Source of the DNA: Stackebrandtia albiflava
GTDB lineage: Bacteria > Actinomycetota > Actinomycetes > Mycobacteriales > Micromonosporaceae
Reading direction: 5' to 3'
DNA: 64,000 nucleotides
Assembly (NCBI RefSeq): GCF_007994225.1
Contig: NZ_VLLL01000008.1
Span: 300,776 to 364,775, forward strand
Shown here: positions 55,665-64,000 of the stretch, piece after piece
How the letters are laid out: each line of letters begins with the position of its first letter
How positions within the stretch are numbered: the stretch's first letter is position 1
Notes under the pieces: model-generated
Told to the model about the DNA's origin: nothing
The model's database searches: none
Seen by the model: the letters and a program-made list of their open reading frames with translations, nothing else
Position numbers and translations under genes: made by a program

Positions 55665-57422
55665 ATGAGTGAGGTTCCCGGTTCGTCGGCAGACCTGCCG
55701 CCGGAACCCGATCCGGTGGCGCCCTTCCCCAGCCTCGCCGAAGCCGGGCGACGGCGACGCGGCAAGACGGGACGGCCGGAAGCGAAGCCGGCGGCCCCGG
55801 AACCGGCGGCCGCGTCCCCCGAGCCCCCTCCGGCCGGTCCGGCGGCGAGACGGCGACGCGGCTGGTTCCGGCGTGATCGCCGCGAGACCACGGCAGATCG
55901 ATCCATAGAGGACGTCACCGAGCTGCCGCCGCCCGCGCCGGTGCCGCGCCCCCGCCGTCACCCCGCGTCGCCCGACCGGACCACCACCGACGCGGCGATG
56001 CCACCGCCGGACGAACCGGTGGCGCCGCCTCACCCGGACGACGCCGGCACGGTGCCGACGGTGAACCCGCACTCCACGACAGACACTCCAGACGCGCCCG
56101 CCGGCTCCCCACCGCCACCGACTCCCGACGCCGGTGCGCCTGCGCGCGACCACGCCGCAGCGACGCAGGCACCCCCGCCCGCCACCACGCGCGATGCGGA
56201 ACCCGCCACCACACCGGAACCCCGTCATCCGGTGGAACCCGAACCGGTGGCACCGGTGCCGGCCGAGACGCCACCGACGGCCCCCGGCGACGCACCACCC
56301 GCGACGGCCGCTCCACCGGTCGACGCGACGATCCCCGCGTCACCGCCGACCCGGCCGGGCGACACCGAGGCCGACGCCGGCCCGGCGTCGAGGCCGGTCG
56401 CCCCACCCGCCGCGACGCCGGTGACCCCTCAGGACCCGCCCGCCGTGGCCACCCCCGCCCCGTCGAAACGGCCACCCGCCGGGCGCGACGACGCACCACC
56501 CGCCGGGACCCGGAGCCCTGCGAGACACCGTGCCCCCGCTCCGCCCCCGAAGGCGGCGCCCACGCGCGATGCCGGACGGGCCCCGACCACGGCACCGCCG
56601 CCCGTCGTCCCCCACCGGCTCGCGGGAACCGGTGGTGGCTCGGCACCGCCGCCGCCCGGAGCCACCACCCCGTATCTGCGGCCGGTTCCCCGCTCCACCG
56701 TGCCCGCGACGAGCCGGGCCGCCACCGGCGCGCTCGCGAGCGCGTTGCCGCCGACACCGACGGACGATTCGCCGCCGCACACCGTGGACGGCGTGGAACC
56801 GGTCACGCCCGCCCCGGTCTTCCCCGTGACGCCCGCGCCTGGAGGTCCCGGGAGGGGTGCGCCGTGGCGGCCGCTCCTGGTGCTGGTGGCGGTCGCCGCC
56901 CTCGTCACGGCAGGAGTCCTGTTGTGGCCCACCGGTGAGGCGACACCGGAGGCGACGCCGACCACTACCCCCCAGCCGGTCGACACTTCGGCGACACCGC
57001 TTCCACCGGTGGACGCGTCGGTCGACCCACCCGGATACGGGCCGCACCTGTTGCGCGCGGTGGGGGCGCATTCCTGCGTGGGTTGGTCCAGCGCGGAGGG
57101 GTTGGCCACCGCGAGCTGCGACGACGCGGGCGCCCGGTTCGTGCTGCGTGCGGCGGACGGCGACTACCGGCTGGGGATCGCCACGGGCGGGACCGACTGC
57201 CTGGTGCCCGACGGTGTGGGGCCGGACCGGGGTTTCACCGCCGGATCCTGTGACGACCCGGCGGCCGCCTTCCGGTTCGACGCGGTGGCCGACGAGGTGT
57301 TCCGGATCAGGTCGGTCGCGGGGCAGTACTGCCTGGCGCTCGCCGGTGACCGTGTGGTGCAACAGGTGTGCCGGGGAGACGAGGTGTTGCAGCACTTCAC
57401 GCCGCAACCGCTCGACGGGTGA
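55665..57422 (+). CDS. Proline-rich single-pass membrane protein with Cys-rich extracytoplasmic domain
   Basis: A 585-residue protein. About 400 N-terminal residues are low-complexity Pro/Ala/Thr-rich with basic patches (ARRRRGWFRRDRRET), then one TM span (PLLVLVAVAALVTAGVLLW) and an about 150-residue outside domain with cysteine pairs (VGAHSCVGWSSAEGLATASC, TDCLVP, GSCDD, QYCLALAGDRVVQQVC), like a ricin-B/beta-trefoil lectin repeat. ATG 55665 is 6 nt after TAAAGT (55653-55658), so leaderless; ATG 55659 overlaps that box and is less likely. Confidence 0.7.
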   Translation: MSEVPGSSADLPPEPDPVAPFPSLAEAGRRRRGKTGRPEAKPAAPEPAAASPEPPPAGPAARRRRGWFRRDRRETTADRSIEDVTELPPPAPVPRPRRHPASPDRTTTDAAMPPPDEPVAPPHPDDAGTVPTVNPHSTTDTPDAPAGSPPPPTPDAGAPARDHAAATQAPPPATTRDAEPATTPEPRHPVEPEPVAPVPAETPPTAPGDAPPATAAPPVDATIPASPPTRPGDTEADAGPASRPVAPPAATPVTPQDPPAVATPAPSKRPPAGRDDAPPAGTRSPARHRAPAPPPKAAPTRDAGRAPTTAPPPVVPHRLAGTGGGSAPPPPGATTPYLRPVPRSTVPATSRAATGALASALPPTPTDDSPPHTVDGVEPVTPAPVFPVTPAPGGPGRGAPWRPLLVLVAVAALVTAGVLLWPTGEATPEATPTTTPQPVDTSATPLPPVDASVDPPGYGPHLLRAVGAHSCVGWSSAEGLATASCDDAGARFVLRAADGDYRLGIATGGTDCLVPDGVGPDRGFTAGSCDDPAAAFRFDAVADEVFRIRSVAGQYCLALAGDRVVQQVCRGDEVLQHFTPQPLDG

Positions 57423-57463
57423 CGTGCGCGTGTTCCGGGTCGGACACCGGCGCGCCATCGAGA

Positions 57464-57581
57464 CCACAGTGGATTATCCACAACACGTGTCCCGTCCACA
57501 GGCCGCCGCCGACCCACCTGACCGCAGCGCTCACAGGCCGTAGGCTCGACGCCATGGGGAGGAGGAGTGGCGGCCCCCGAG
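57464..57581 (+). repeat. Repeated promoter element, copy 3
   Basis: CCACAGTGGATTATCCACAA with a perfect DnaA box TTATCCACA (57474-57482), GTCCACAG, CTGACC (57518-57523), 17 nt, TAGGCT (57541-57546), CGACGCC, ATG at 57554 and ATGGGGAGGAGGAGTGG. Lies between convergent genes and reads into the 3' end of the TrpE-TrpG gene. Confidence 0.7.
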
Positions 57582-57679
57582 CACCGAACGGGGCGGAGTG
57601 GATCGCACCACCCCGCCCCACTTCGACGATGCCGGGAGGCCGCTGCCCGCAACGGATCGCGCCCGTCGGCCGGCGCCGG

Positions 57680-59818
57680 TCAGGCGACGGGTGTCGCCTC
57701 CGGCGCGGTCAGCCTCAGCACGTTGCCGATGACCCGATGCCCGGTGTGGTCGGCGGCGGTCAGGATCGACTCCGGGTGGAACTGCACCGCGAACCGCCTC
57801 GCGTCCGGGTCCTCGATCGCCATGACCACGTCGTCGGTGCTCGCCGTGACCGCGAACCCGCCCCCCACCTGGTCGGCGGTGGCGTACAGCGAGTGATACC
57901 GGGCGGCGGTGAACTCGGCGGGCAGCCCCGTGAACAACCGCCCACCGGACTGCTTCACCAGCGCCGGTTTCCCGTGCCACGGCACCGGCAGTGTCGCCAA
58001 CCGGCCGCCGGCGTGTTCGACCATCGCCTGCAGGCCGAGGCACACCCCGAACACCGGTAGCCGCCGCCGGTACAGCGCGTCCAACAGTGCCGCGCAACCG
58101 AAGTCGCGGGGCGTGCCCGGCCCCGGTGACAACACCACCAGGTCCGGCCGCAACCCGTCCAGCGTCTCGGCGTCGAACCCGAACCGCAGGGTCGTCACCT
58201 CGGCGCCGTGCTGCCGGAAGTAGTCGGCGAGGGTGTGCACGAAGGAGTCCTCGTGATCGACCAGCAGCACACGGCGGCCCACGCCTGCCGGGCCGCCGAT
58301 CCCGTCGACCGGGGTGGGGGCCGGCTGTGGCCGCCGGTCACCCGATACCGCCTCCAGCAGTGCCCGCGCCTTCAGGTGGGTCTCACGTTCCTCCGCGTCC
58401 GGGTCGGAGTCGTACAGCAGGGTGGCACCGGCGCGGACGGTCGCGACGCCGTCGCGGATCTGCGCGGTCCGCAGCGTGAGGCCGGTGTTCATGCCGCCGT
58501 CGACGCCGATCTTGCCGACCGCGCCGCCGTACCAGCGGCGGGGTGTGGCCTCGTGCCGTTCGATGAACCGCATCGCCCACGTCTTGGGGGCACCGGTCAC
58601 CGTGACCGCCCACATGTGGGTCAGGAACGCGTCCAGCGCGTCCATGTCCGGCCGCAACCTCCCCTCGATGTGGTCGACGGTGTGGATGAGCCGCGAGTAC
58701 ATCTCGATCTGCCGCCGGCCGAGCAGCCGCACCGTCCCGGGCCGGCACACCCTGGCCTTGTCGTTGCGGTCGACGTCGGTGCACATCGTCAGCTCGGACT
58801 CCTCCTTCGGGGAGGCGAGCAGTTCGGCGATGTTGGCGGCGTCGCCCAGCGGGTCGGTTCCCCTGGCGACGGTGCCCGCGATCGGGCAGGTCTCCACCCG
58901 GTCGCCGGTGACCCGCACGTACATCTCGGGTGACGCCCCGACGAGGTATTCGGAGTCCCCGAGGTTGAAGAAGAACTCGTACGGCGCCGGGTTGGCCGTC
59001 CTGAGCCGCCGGTAGAACCGGGCCGGCGACGGGCACACCGCGTGCATCTGGTGGCTCGGCACCACCTCGAACAGGTTCCCGGCGGCGAACTCGCGGCGCG
59101 CGAGCCGGACCGTGTCGGCGTAGGAACCGGGGACCGGGTCGGCCGGCGCGGACGCGGCGGGCCGGTACGCCACGGTCGTCTGCTCGCGTTCCATCCCCTC
59201 GGTGGAGTCGTCGCCGACCTGGAACTCGTAGCTGAACCGGTGGGCCAGTTCCCGTTTGCGGTCCCAGACGCTGATCCGGTCGGGGAGGTGGAGGACCAGG
59301 TCGCGGTCCCGGTCGTCGCGGGGCCGGGCGAACTCGACCGGCTCGAACTGGAACGCCAGGTCGTATCCGAACGCGCCGTAGAAGCCCAGGTGTTCGTCGT
59401 CGCAGCGCAGTACGGTGAGGGCCGCGCGCAGCGCCGAGAACGCCGTGGGGCGGCGGCTGCGCTCCTCCTCGGTGAAATCGCCGTCGCCGGGCCGGACGTG
59501 CACGCTGACGTGCCGGTCGTCGCGGGACACCTGTTCCCCGGTGACCGCCAACGCCTCCGCCAGCACCGGCAGGATCACACGTCCGCGTGGCCCGAACGCG
59601 GTCGCGGTCACGACGCGGCCGCGCGCGGCGAGCTCCAGGCAGGGGTCGACGTACGCCATGTGCCAGCGGCTGTAGCGGCCCGGGTACTCCATGCCGGAGC
59701 TGAGGATGCCGCCGCGGCGGGTCTCGACCGCGTCGATGACGTCGTCGAAGTCGGCGGGCGCGAGGTTCTCGGCGTGACGGGTGATTCGGACGCCGCCCGC
59801 TGTGAGATAGCTGGTCAT
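57680..59818 (-). CDS. trpE(G): Anthranilate synthase, TrpE-TrpG fusion
   Basis: Makes anthranilate from chorismate and glutamine. The 712-residue fusion has a TrpE-like N-terminal domain (CPIAGTVARGTDPLGDAANI, TMCTDVDRNDKARVCRPGTV, VGKIGVDGGMNTGLTLRTAQ) and a glutaminase C-terminal domain: nucleophile Cys in VFGVCLGLQAMVEHAGGRL, HPES near the end (FAVQFHPESILTA). ATG 59818 after AAGGG; the longer N terminus to 59944 has no family residues. Such fusions are seen in Streptomyces and in antibiotic pathways, so it may serve secondary metabolism or ordinary Trp synthesis. No attenuator peptide is seen. Confidence 0.88.
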   Translation of the reverse strand: MTSYLTAGGVRITRHAENLAPADFDDVIDAVETRRGGILSSGMEYPGRYSRWHMAYVDPCLELAARGRVVTATAFGPRGRVILPVLAEALAVTGEQVSRDDRHVSVHVRPGDGDFTEEERSRRPTAFSALRAALTVLRCDDEHLGFYGAFGYDLAFQFEPVEFARPRDDRDRDLVLHLPDRISVWDRKRELAHRFSYEFQVGDDSTEGMEREQTTVAYRPAASAPADPVPGSYADTVRLARREFAAGNLFEVVPSHQMHAVCPSPARFYRRLRTANPAPYEFFFNLGDSEYLVGASPEMYVRVTGDRVETCPIAGTVARGTDPLGDAANIAELLASPKEESELTMCTDVDRNDKARVCRPGTVRLLGRRQIEMYSRLIHTVDHIEGRLRPDMDALDAFLTHMWAVTVTGAPKTWAMRFIERHEATPRRWYGGAVGKIGVDGGMNTGLTLRTAQIRDGVATVRAGATLLYDSDPDAEERETHLKARALLEAVSGDRRPQPAPTPVDGIGGPAGVGRRVLLVDHEDSFVHTLADYFRQHGAEVTTLRFGFDAETLDGLRPDLVVLSPGPGTPRDFGCAALLDALYRRRLPVFGVCLGLQAMVEHAGGRLATLPVPWHGKPALVKQSGGRLFTGLPAEFTAARYHSLYATADQVGGGFAVTASTDDVVMAIEDPDARRFAVQFHPESILTAADHTGHRVIGNVLRLTAPEATPVA

Positions 59819-60094
59819 CAATGGCCCTTCCTGGCTGGCTGCTCGTGCCGGGCCGGGGGCCGATCCGCCTGGATCGTGACCGCCGTGCTCGGCGGTCGGG
59901 TGCGCGTACGCGTCACCGGTGGTTGCCGCCGTCAGCGGCGCCACCAGGAACGGTTCGTCGGGATGCGCACCCGGGTACTGTACCGCACGACCGGCCGGCG
60001 GCGGCCCGCCGCGCGCCGGTGCCGGCGGGCGGGAAATCGGGTGGTGGCGCCGCGCGACGGGTCGGTACGCTGGAATCCGGTCGGGCGCTAAGCT

Positions 60095-60331
60095 TGACCG
60101 GCCGGTCGGCGTCGTGTATCACGGTGGCGGCCGGGACGGCGTTGACCCGGCCATCACCGGTGAGCCTCCGGAAGAACGGGCCTCGGCCTCACTAGAACCG
60201 GACGGGTTCGGCCCGACACAGCCGACGAACGAGAGGGCGGCCGGTCACGGTCGTCAAGCGAGGTGGTACCGCGCGCCCGTCGGCGCGTCCTCGCACAGGC
60301 ATGAGATCAGGCCGGTGCGAAGGAGACGTCG
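60095..60331 (+). ncRNA. T-box riboswitch upstream of ileS (isoleucine)
   Basis: The 3' core AGGTGGTACCGCGCGCCC (TGGT at 60264-60267 pairs with the tRNA 3' end) is a textbook T-box sequence. Upstream, CCGGCCATCACCGGTGAGCC (60148-60167) holds a probable AUC Ile specifier (60153-60155) in a very short stem I, with AACGGGCC and CACTAGAACCGGACGGG following. In actinobacteria such ultrashort ileS T-boxes act at translation: uncharged tRNA-Ile frees the ribosome site (AAGGAGA, 60320-60326). The rest of the 59819-60331 gap carries a possible -10 (TAAGCT, 60089-60094). Confidence 0.88.
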
Positions 60332-63300
60332 ATGGCCTACCCGAAGGACGACCCGGCGCGGGGTGTCCCCGCCAGTCCAGCCCTGCCCCAGGTGGAGGAG
60401 CGCGTGCTCGCCCACTGGGCGACGGACGGCACGTTCGCGGCGTCCATCGAGCAACGCGACGCCGGTCCCGACGGCACGAACGAGTTCGTGTTTTACGACG
60501 GCCCGCCGTTCGCGAACGGCCTGCCGCACTACGGTCACCTGCTGACCGGTTACGTCAAGGACATCGTGCCCCGGTACCAGACGATGCGGGGCCGTCGCGT
60601 GGAGCGCCGGTTCGGTTGGGACTGCCACGGCCTGCCCGCCGAGGTGGAGGCCGAGAAGCAGCTCGGCATCTCCTCCAAGGCCGAGATCGAGGCGCTGGGC
60701 ATCGACAAGTTCAACGCCGCGACCCGCGAGTCGGTCCTCAAGTACACGAGGGACTGGGAGCGTTACGTCACCCGGCAGGCCCGTTGGGTCGACTTCGACA
60801 ACGACTACAAGACGCTCGACCTGACGTACATGGAGAGCGTCATGTGGGCGTTCAAGTCGTTGTACGACAAGGGTCTGGTGTACGAGGGGTACCGCGTTCT
60901 GTGGTACTGCTGGCGGTGCGAGACGCCCCTGTCGAACACCGAGACCAAGATGGACGACACCTACCGGGACCGCCAGGACCCTGCGGTGACGGTGGGACTG
61001 CCGCTGGAGGCACCGGGCACCGACCTCGACGGCGTGGAGATGCTGGTGTGGACGACCACGCCGTGGACGTTGCCGAGCAACCTCGCCGCGGCGGTGCACC
61101 CCGAGGTGGAGTACGTCGTCGTGGAGCACGACGGCCGTCGCTTCCTGCTGGCCGCCGCCCGGGTGGCCGCGTACGCCCGCGAGTTGGGCGACGAACCGCC
61201 CGTGGTGGGCCGCTACACCGGTGAGCAGTTGCTCGGGCTGCGGTACCGTCCGCCGTTCGACTTCTTCGCGGGCCGTCCGAACGCGCACCAGGTGCTCGCC
61301 GCCGACTACGTCACCACCGACGACGGTACGGGTGTCGTGCACATCGCCCCCGCGTTCGGTGAGGAGGACAAGCTCGTCACCGACGCCGCCGACATCGAAC
61401 CGGTGGTGCCGGTGGACGCGCGCGGCAGGTTCACCGCCGACGTGCCGCCCTACGAGGGTGAGCACGTGTTCGACGCGAACAAGGCGATCATCCGGGACCT
61501 GAAGGCGGCCGGACGACTGCTGCGGCACGACACCTACCTGCACCCCTACCCGCACTGCTGGCGGTGCGACTCGGCGCTGATCCAGCGGGCCGTGTCGAGC
61601 TGGTTCGTGGCGGTGACCCGGTTCCGTGACCGCATGGTCGAGTTGAACCAGCAGATCGACTGGACGCCCGGGCACGTCAAGGACGGCCAGTTCGGGAAGT
61701 GGCTGGAGGGCGCCCGGGACTGGAACATCTCACGTAACCGGTTCTGGGGTTCCCCGATCCCGGTGTGGGTGTCCGACGACCCGCAGTACCCGCGGGTGGA
61801 CGTGTACGGGTCGCTCGACGAGCTGGAACGCGACTTCGGGGTGCGGCCGACCGACCTGCACCGTCCCGCGATCGACGAGTTGACCCGTCCCAACCCGGAC
61901 GACCCGACCGGCCGGTCCACGATGCGCCGGGTTCCGGAGGTCCTCGACTGCTGGTTCGAGTCGGGGTCGATGCCGTTCGCGCAGGTGCACTACCCGTTCG
62001 AGAACGCCGAGTGGTTCGAGGACCACTACCCGGGCGACTTCATCGTGGAGTACGGGCCGCAGACCCGCGGCTGGTTCTACACGATGCACGTCCTGGCGAC
62101 GGCGTTGTTCGACCGTCCCGCGTTCAAGTCGTGCGTCGTGCACGGCACCCTGTTGGGCGCGGACGGCCGGAAGATGTCGAAGAGCCTGCGCAACTACCCC
62201 GACGTGTACGAGGTGTTCGACTCCTACGGCGCCGACGCGATGCGGTGGTTCCTGGTGGCGTCGCCGGTGCTGCGCGGCGGCGACATGGCGGTGTCGGAGT
62301 CGGGTATCCGGGACACGGTGCGGCAGGTGATCCTTCCGTTGTGGAACGTGTGGTACTTCCTGTCGCTGTACGCGGGCGCCGCCGGTTACGACGAGGACGT
62401 GGAGACGTCCACCCGGCAGGCCCGGGAGTCCACGCACGTCCTCGACCGCTACATCCTGGCCAAGACGCGGGAACTGCTCGGCGACGTCGCCGCCGCGATG
62501 GACGCCTACGACGTGTCGGGGGCGTGCAACGCGATCAGGTTCTACCTGGACGCGTTGACCAACTGGTACGTCCGGCGGTCCCGGGACCGGTTCTGGAGCG
62601 GCGACGAGGCCGCGTTCGGCACCCTGGCGACGGTGTTGCGGCTGGTGTGCGAGACGGCGGCACCGTTGCTGCCGTTGATCACCGAGGACGTGTGGCGCGG
62701 GCTCACCGGCGGCCGGTCGGTGCACCTGGTGGACTTCCCGTCGGTCGACGACCTGCCCGACGACACCGCGCTGGTCGCCGACATGGACGCGGTGCGCGAC
62801 GTGTGTTCGGCGGCGCTTTCGCTGCGCAAGGCGACGAAGCTGCGGGTGCGGTTGCCGTTGGCGGAGTTGACGGTGGCGGCGTCGGAGGCGGGTTCGCTGC
62901 GCCGGTTCGAGTCGCTGATCGCCGACGAGGTCAACGTCAAGCGGGTCGCGTTCGACGAGGCGGTCGGCGACTATTCCGACCGCACGTTGAGCCTGGTGCC
63001 GCGGGTCCTCGGTCCCCGGCTGGGTAAGGACGTGCAGCGGGTCATCAAGGCCGTCAAGTCCGGTGACTGGTCGGTGTCGGACGGCACGGTGACGGCCGGC
63101 GGTGTCGCGCTCCAGCCGGGGGAGTACGAATTGACGTTGACTCCCCGGGCGGCCGATCGTACGGCGATGCTGCCCGACGGCGGCGGCGTCGTGGTGTTGG
63201 ACACCGGTGTCACGCCCGAGCTGTACGCCGAGGGGCTGGCGCGGGACGTGGTCCGGGTGGTGCAGCAGGCGCGCAAGGAGGCCGACCTGGCGGTCACCGA

Positions 63301-63484
63301 CCGCATCGACCTGCGCCTGGAGGCGTCACAGCAGGTCGTCGAGGCCGTCAAGGGCCATGAGAAGTTCGTGGCGGGGGAGACCCTGGCGACCGGTGTGGAG
63401 TACGGACAGGTCGGTGAGGACGTGGGAACCACCGGCGAGGTCGGCGACGGCGGAGTGGTCCGGGTCCAGGTGACCAGGGTCTGA
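60332..63484 (+). CDS. ileS: Isoleucyl-tRNA synthetase (type 2)
   Basis: Charges tRNA-Ile. The 1050-residue enzyme has HYGH (66-69) in [16 protein letters not shown], the editing domain ([20 protein letters not shown]), KMSKS at 614-618 ([14 protein letters not shown]) and zinc-like cysteines ([23 protein letters not shown]). The [20 protein letters not shown] region and the length place it with the eukaryote-like IleRS2 group, which is often naturally mupirocin-resistant. ATG 60332 with AAGGAGA; controlled by the T-box. Confidence 0.96.
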   Translation: MAYPKDDPARGVPASPALPQVEERVLAHWATDGTFAASIEQRDAGPDGTNEFVFYDGPPFANGLPHYGHLLTGYVKDIVPRYQTMRGRRVERRFGWDCHGLPAEVEAEKQLGISSKAEIEALGIDKFNAATRESVLKYTRDWERYVTRQARWVDFDNDYKTLDLTYMESVMWAFKSLYDKGLVYEGYRVLWYCWRCETPLSNTETKMDDTYRDRQDPAVTVGLPLEAPGTDLDGVEMLVWTTTPWTLPSNLAAAVHPEVEYVVVEHDGRRFLLAAARVAAYARELGDEPPVVGRYTGEQLLGLRYRPPFDFFAGRPNAHQVLAADYVTTDDGTGVVHIAPAFGEEDKLVTDAADIEPVVPVDARGRFTADVPPYEGEHVFDANKAIIRDLKAAGRLLRHDTYLHPYPHCWRCDSALIQRAVSSWFVAVTRFRDRMVELNQQIDWTPGHVKDGQFGKWLEGARDWNISRNRFWGSPIPVWVSDDPQYPRVDVYGSLDELERDFGVRPTDLHRPAIDELTRPNPDDPTGRSTMRRVPEVLDCWFESGSMPFAQVHYPFENAEWFEDHYPGDFIVEYGPQTRGWFYTMHVLATALFDRPAFKSCVVHGTLLGADGRKMSKSLRNYPDVYEVFDSYGADAMRWFLVASPVLRGGDMAVSESGIRDTVRQVILPLWNVWYFLSLYAGAAGYDEDVETSTRQARESTHVLDRYILAKTRELLGDVAAAMDAYDVSGACNAIRFYLDALTNWYVRRSRDRFWSGDEAAFGTLATVLRLVCETAAPLLPLITEDVWRGLTGGRSVHLVDFPSVDDLPDDTALVADMDAVRDVCSAALSLRKATKLRVRLPLAELTVAASEAGSLRRFESLIADEVNVKRVAFDEAVGDYSDRTLSLVPRVLGPRLGKDVQRVIKAVKSGDWSVSDGTVTAGGVALQPGEYELTLTPRAADRTAMLPDGGGVVVLDTGVTPELYAEGLARDVVRVVQQARKEADLAVTDRIDLRLEASQQVVEAVKGHEKFVAGETLATGVEYGQVGEDVGTTGEVGDGGVVRVQVTRV

Positions 63485-63491
63485 CGCGAGG

Positions 63492-63521
63492 TGTGGTGGC
63501 CGGGTCCGCCCGGCCACCACA
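63492..63521 (+). terminator. Terminator after ileS
   Basis: TGTGGTGGCCGGG (63492-63504) pairs with CCCGGCCACCACA (63509-63521), a 13-bp stem with a 4-nt loop, 8 nt past the stop codon. Confidence 0.85.
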
Positions 63522-63663
63522 TCCGTCCGGCGTCCGGTACGCGCGCTGAACCCGCACGCGGGCTCGGTGTCTACCGCCGACATCTCACCGGCCACGCCGG
63601 TATCGGACGGGGCCACGGCATCACGTGCGGACGGGCCGTGCGTGGAGGGGGCCGGCGGTCATG

Positions 63664-64000
63664 TGAACTGCTCCCCTGAAGTTGGACTGAGAAATTCAGT
63701 TCCGATTTCTGGGGAGCAGTGTCATGGCTGGACAGAGTTCGTTGTCGCAGGAGCAGCAAGTCGCGGCGATAGGTTTGTTTGAGGCCGGTTGGGGTGAACG
63801 TTCTGTCGCAACACGGTTGGCGGTGAGTGAGTGGGCGGTGAAGCGGTTGTATCACCGTTGGCAAGTGCGCGGTAGAGGAGCGTTGGTGGCCAAGGCGACG
63901 AAGCGGTCGTTCTCGTTTGCGTTCAAGCTTGAAGTCGTTCGCCGGTTCCTGGCGGGCGAGACGAAGGTGGAGCTTGCCCGCCAGTTCGATTTGTCGTCGC
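63664..64000 (+). mobile_element. IS3-like insertion sequence, left end (right end outside the window)
   Basis: A terminal sequence TGAACTGCTCCCCTGAAG begins at 63664, followed by a transposase start. ACTGCTCCCC (63667-63676) forms a 10-bp inverted repeat with GGGGAGCAGT (63711-63720), a hairpin placed just before the transposase start that could stop read-in translation. Base composition drops (more TTG, TTT codons) compared with the neighbouring chromosome. About 140 nt separate it from the ileS terminator. Confidence 0.75.
63724..64000 (+). CDS. IS3-family transposase OrfA-like protein (3' truncated by window)
   Basis: The first 92 residues show two helix-turn-helix-like modules: EQQVAAIGLFEAGWGERSVA, RLAVSEWAVKRLYHRWQVRG, then SFAFKLEVVRRFLAGETKVE followed by LARQFDLSS. 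This is the usual DNA-binding OrfA of IS3/IS150-like elements. ATG 63724 is 3 nt after the hairpin in the IS left end. The catalytic OrfB would lie beyond the window. Confidence 0.8.
   Translation, partial: MAGQSSLSQEQQVAAIGLFEAGWGERSVATRLAVSEWAVKRLYHRWQVRGRGALVAKATKRSFSFAFKLEVVRRFLAGETKVELARQFDLSS

Noticed and set aside
57464..57553. Replication origin
   Set aside because: A single perfect DnaA box, no dnaA or dnaN gene and no cluster of boxes; the site belongs to a repeated promoter-like element.
59819..60094. Trp attenuator or T-box for the TrpE-TrpG gene
   Set aside because: No Trp-rich leader peptide and no T-box core were seen on the minus strand; the T-box here reads toward ileS.

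Overview
This is a high-GC actinobacterial chromosome segment. Many coding regions start with GTG or TTG, and a -10 box often sits 6-7 nt before the start codon, implying leaderless mRNAs. The methylmalonyl-CoA epimerase/thiolase/MeaB trio, the valS-folC-DUF4233 order, two ydaO-type (c-di-AMP) riboswitches, a T-box ahead of ileS and a full type VII secretion locus all fit the Micromonosporales/Glycomycetales/Streptomyces side of the phylum. No 16S rRNA gene is present, so I do not name a genus.

Layout. 0-3 kb: end of a cation diffusion facilitator, a frameshifted methyltransferase, manA and a possible small RNA. 3.3-6 kb: two unknown proteins and an excisionase-like/PIN toxin-antitoxin pair. 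6-8.6 kb: propionyl/acyl-CoA genes (epimerase, thiolase, meaB). 8.7-15 kb: a minus-strand surface-glycan-like operon (NAD-epimerase, GT2, DUF2064 transferase, methyltransferase, cytochrome b/molybdopterin oxidoreductase, membrane protein) facing a GT-C-like membrane protein. 15-20.3 kb: mtnP, valS, folC.

20.3-22.4 kb is the most unusual part: eight tandem minus-strand genes for 42-53 residue peptides, each with exactly eight cysteines in the order C-C-C-CC-C-C-C behind a conserved N-terminal helix (invariant D9-R10). They form two transcription units. The promoters of both have the same architecture (TTGCGS-N17-CACAAT) and a compensated stem-loop at +1. The array separates folC from the DUF4233 gene.

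22.8-31.2 kb: DUF4233, then a block resembling the uncharacterised Streptomyces SCO2521-SCO2525 set (methyltransferase, large helical protein, variant P-loop ATPase, two further proteins) plus a membrane coiled-coil protein and a D-amino-acid oxidase. Two TGACA/TGTCA operators lie in its divergent promoter. 31.2-34.2 kb: two paralogous secreted coiled-coil/peptidase-like proteins, each behind a c-di-AMP riboswitch, with a MarR regulator between.

35.3-51.5 kb: type VII (ESX-like) locus with EccB, EccC, EccD, EccE, mycosin, two WXG100 proteins and several WXG100/PPE-like candidate substrates; EccA is not seen. A palindrome YTGCARM-N3-TCTGCAW occurs in all four of its promoter regions, suggesting one dedicated regulator. 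Three copies of a ~115-bp element (DnaA-box-like site, promoter, short ATGGGG-purine block) lie in and just beyond this locus.

51.7-64 kb: membrane-tethered VOC protein, ndk, TetR/hydrolase pair, proline-rich membrane protein, TrpE-TrpG fusion, T-box plus ileS, and the left end of an IS3-like element cut off by the window.
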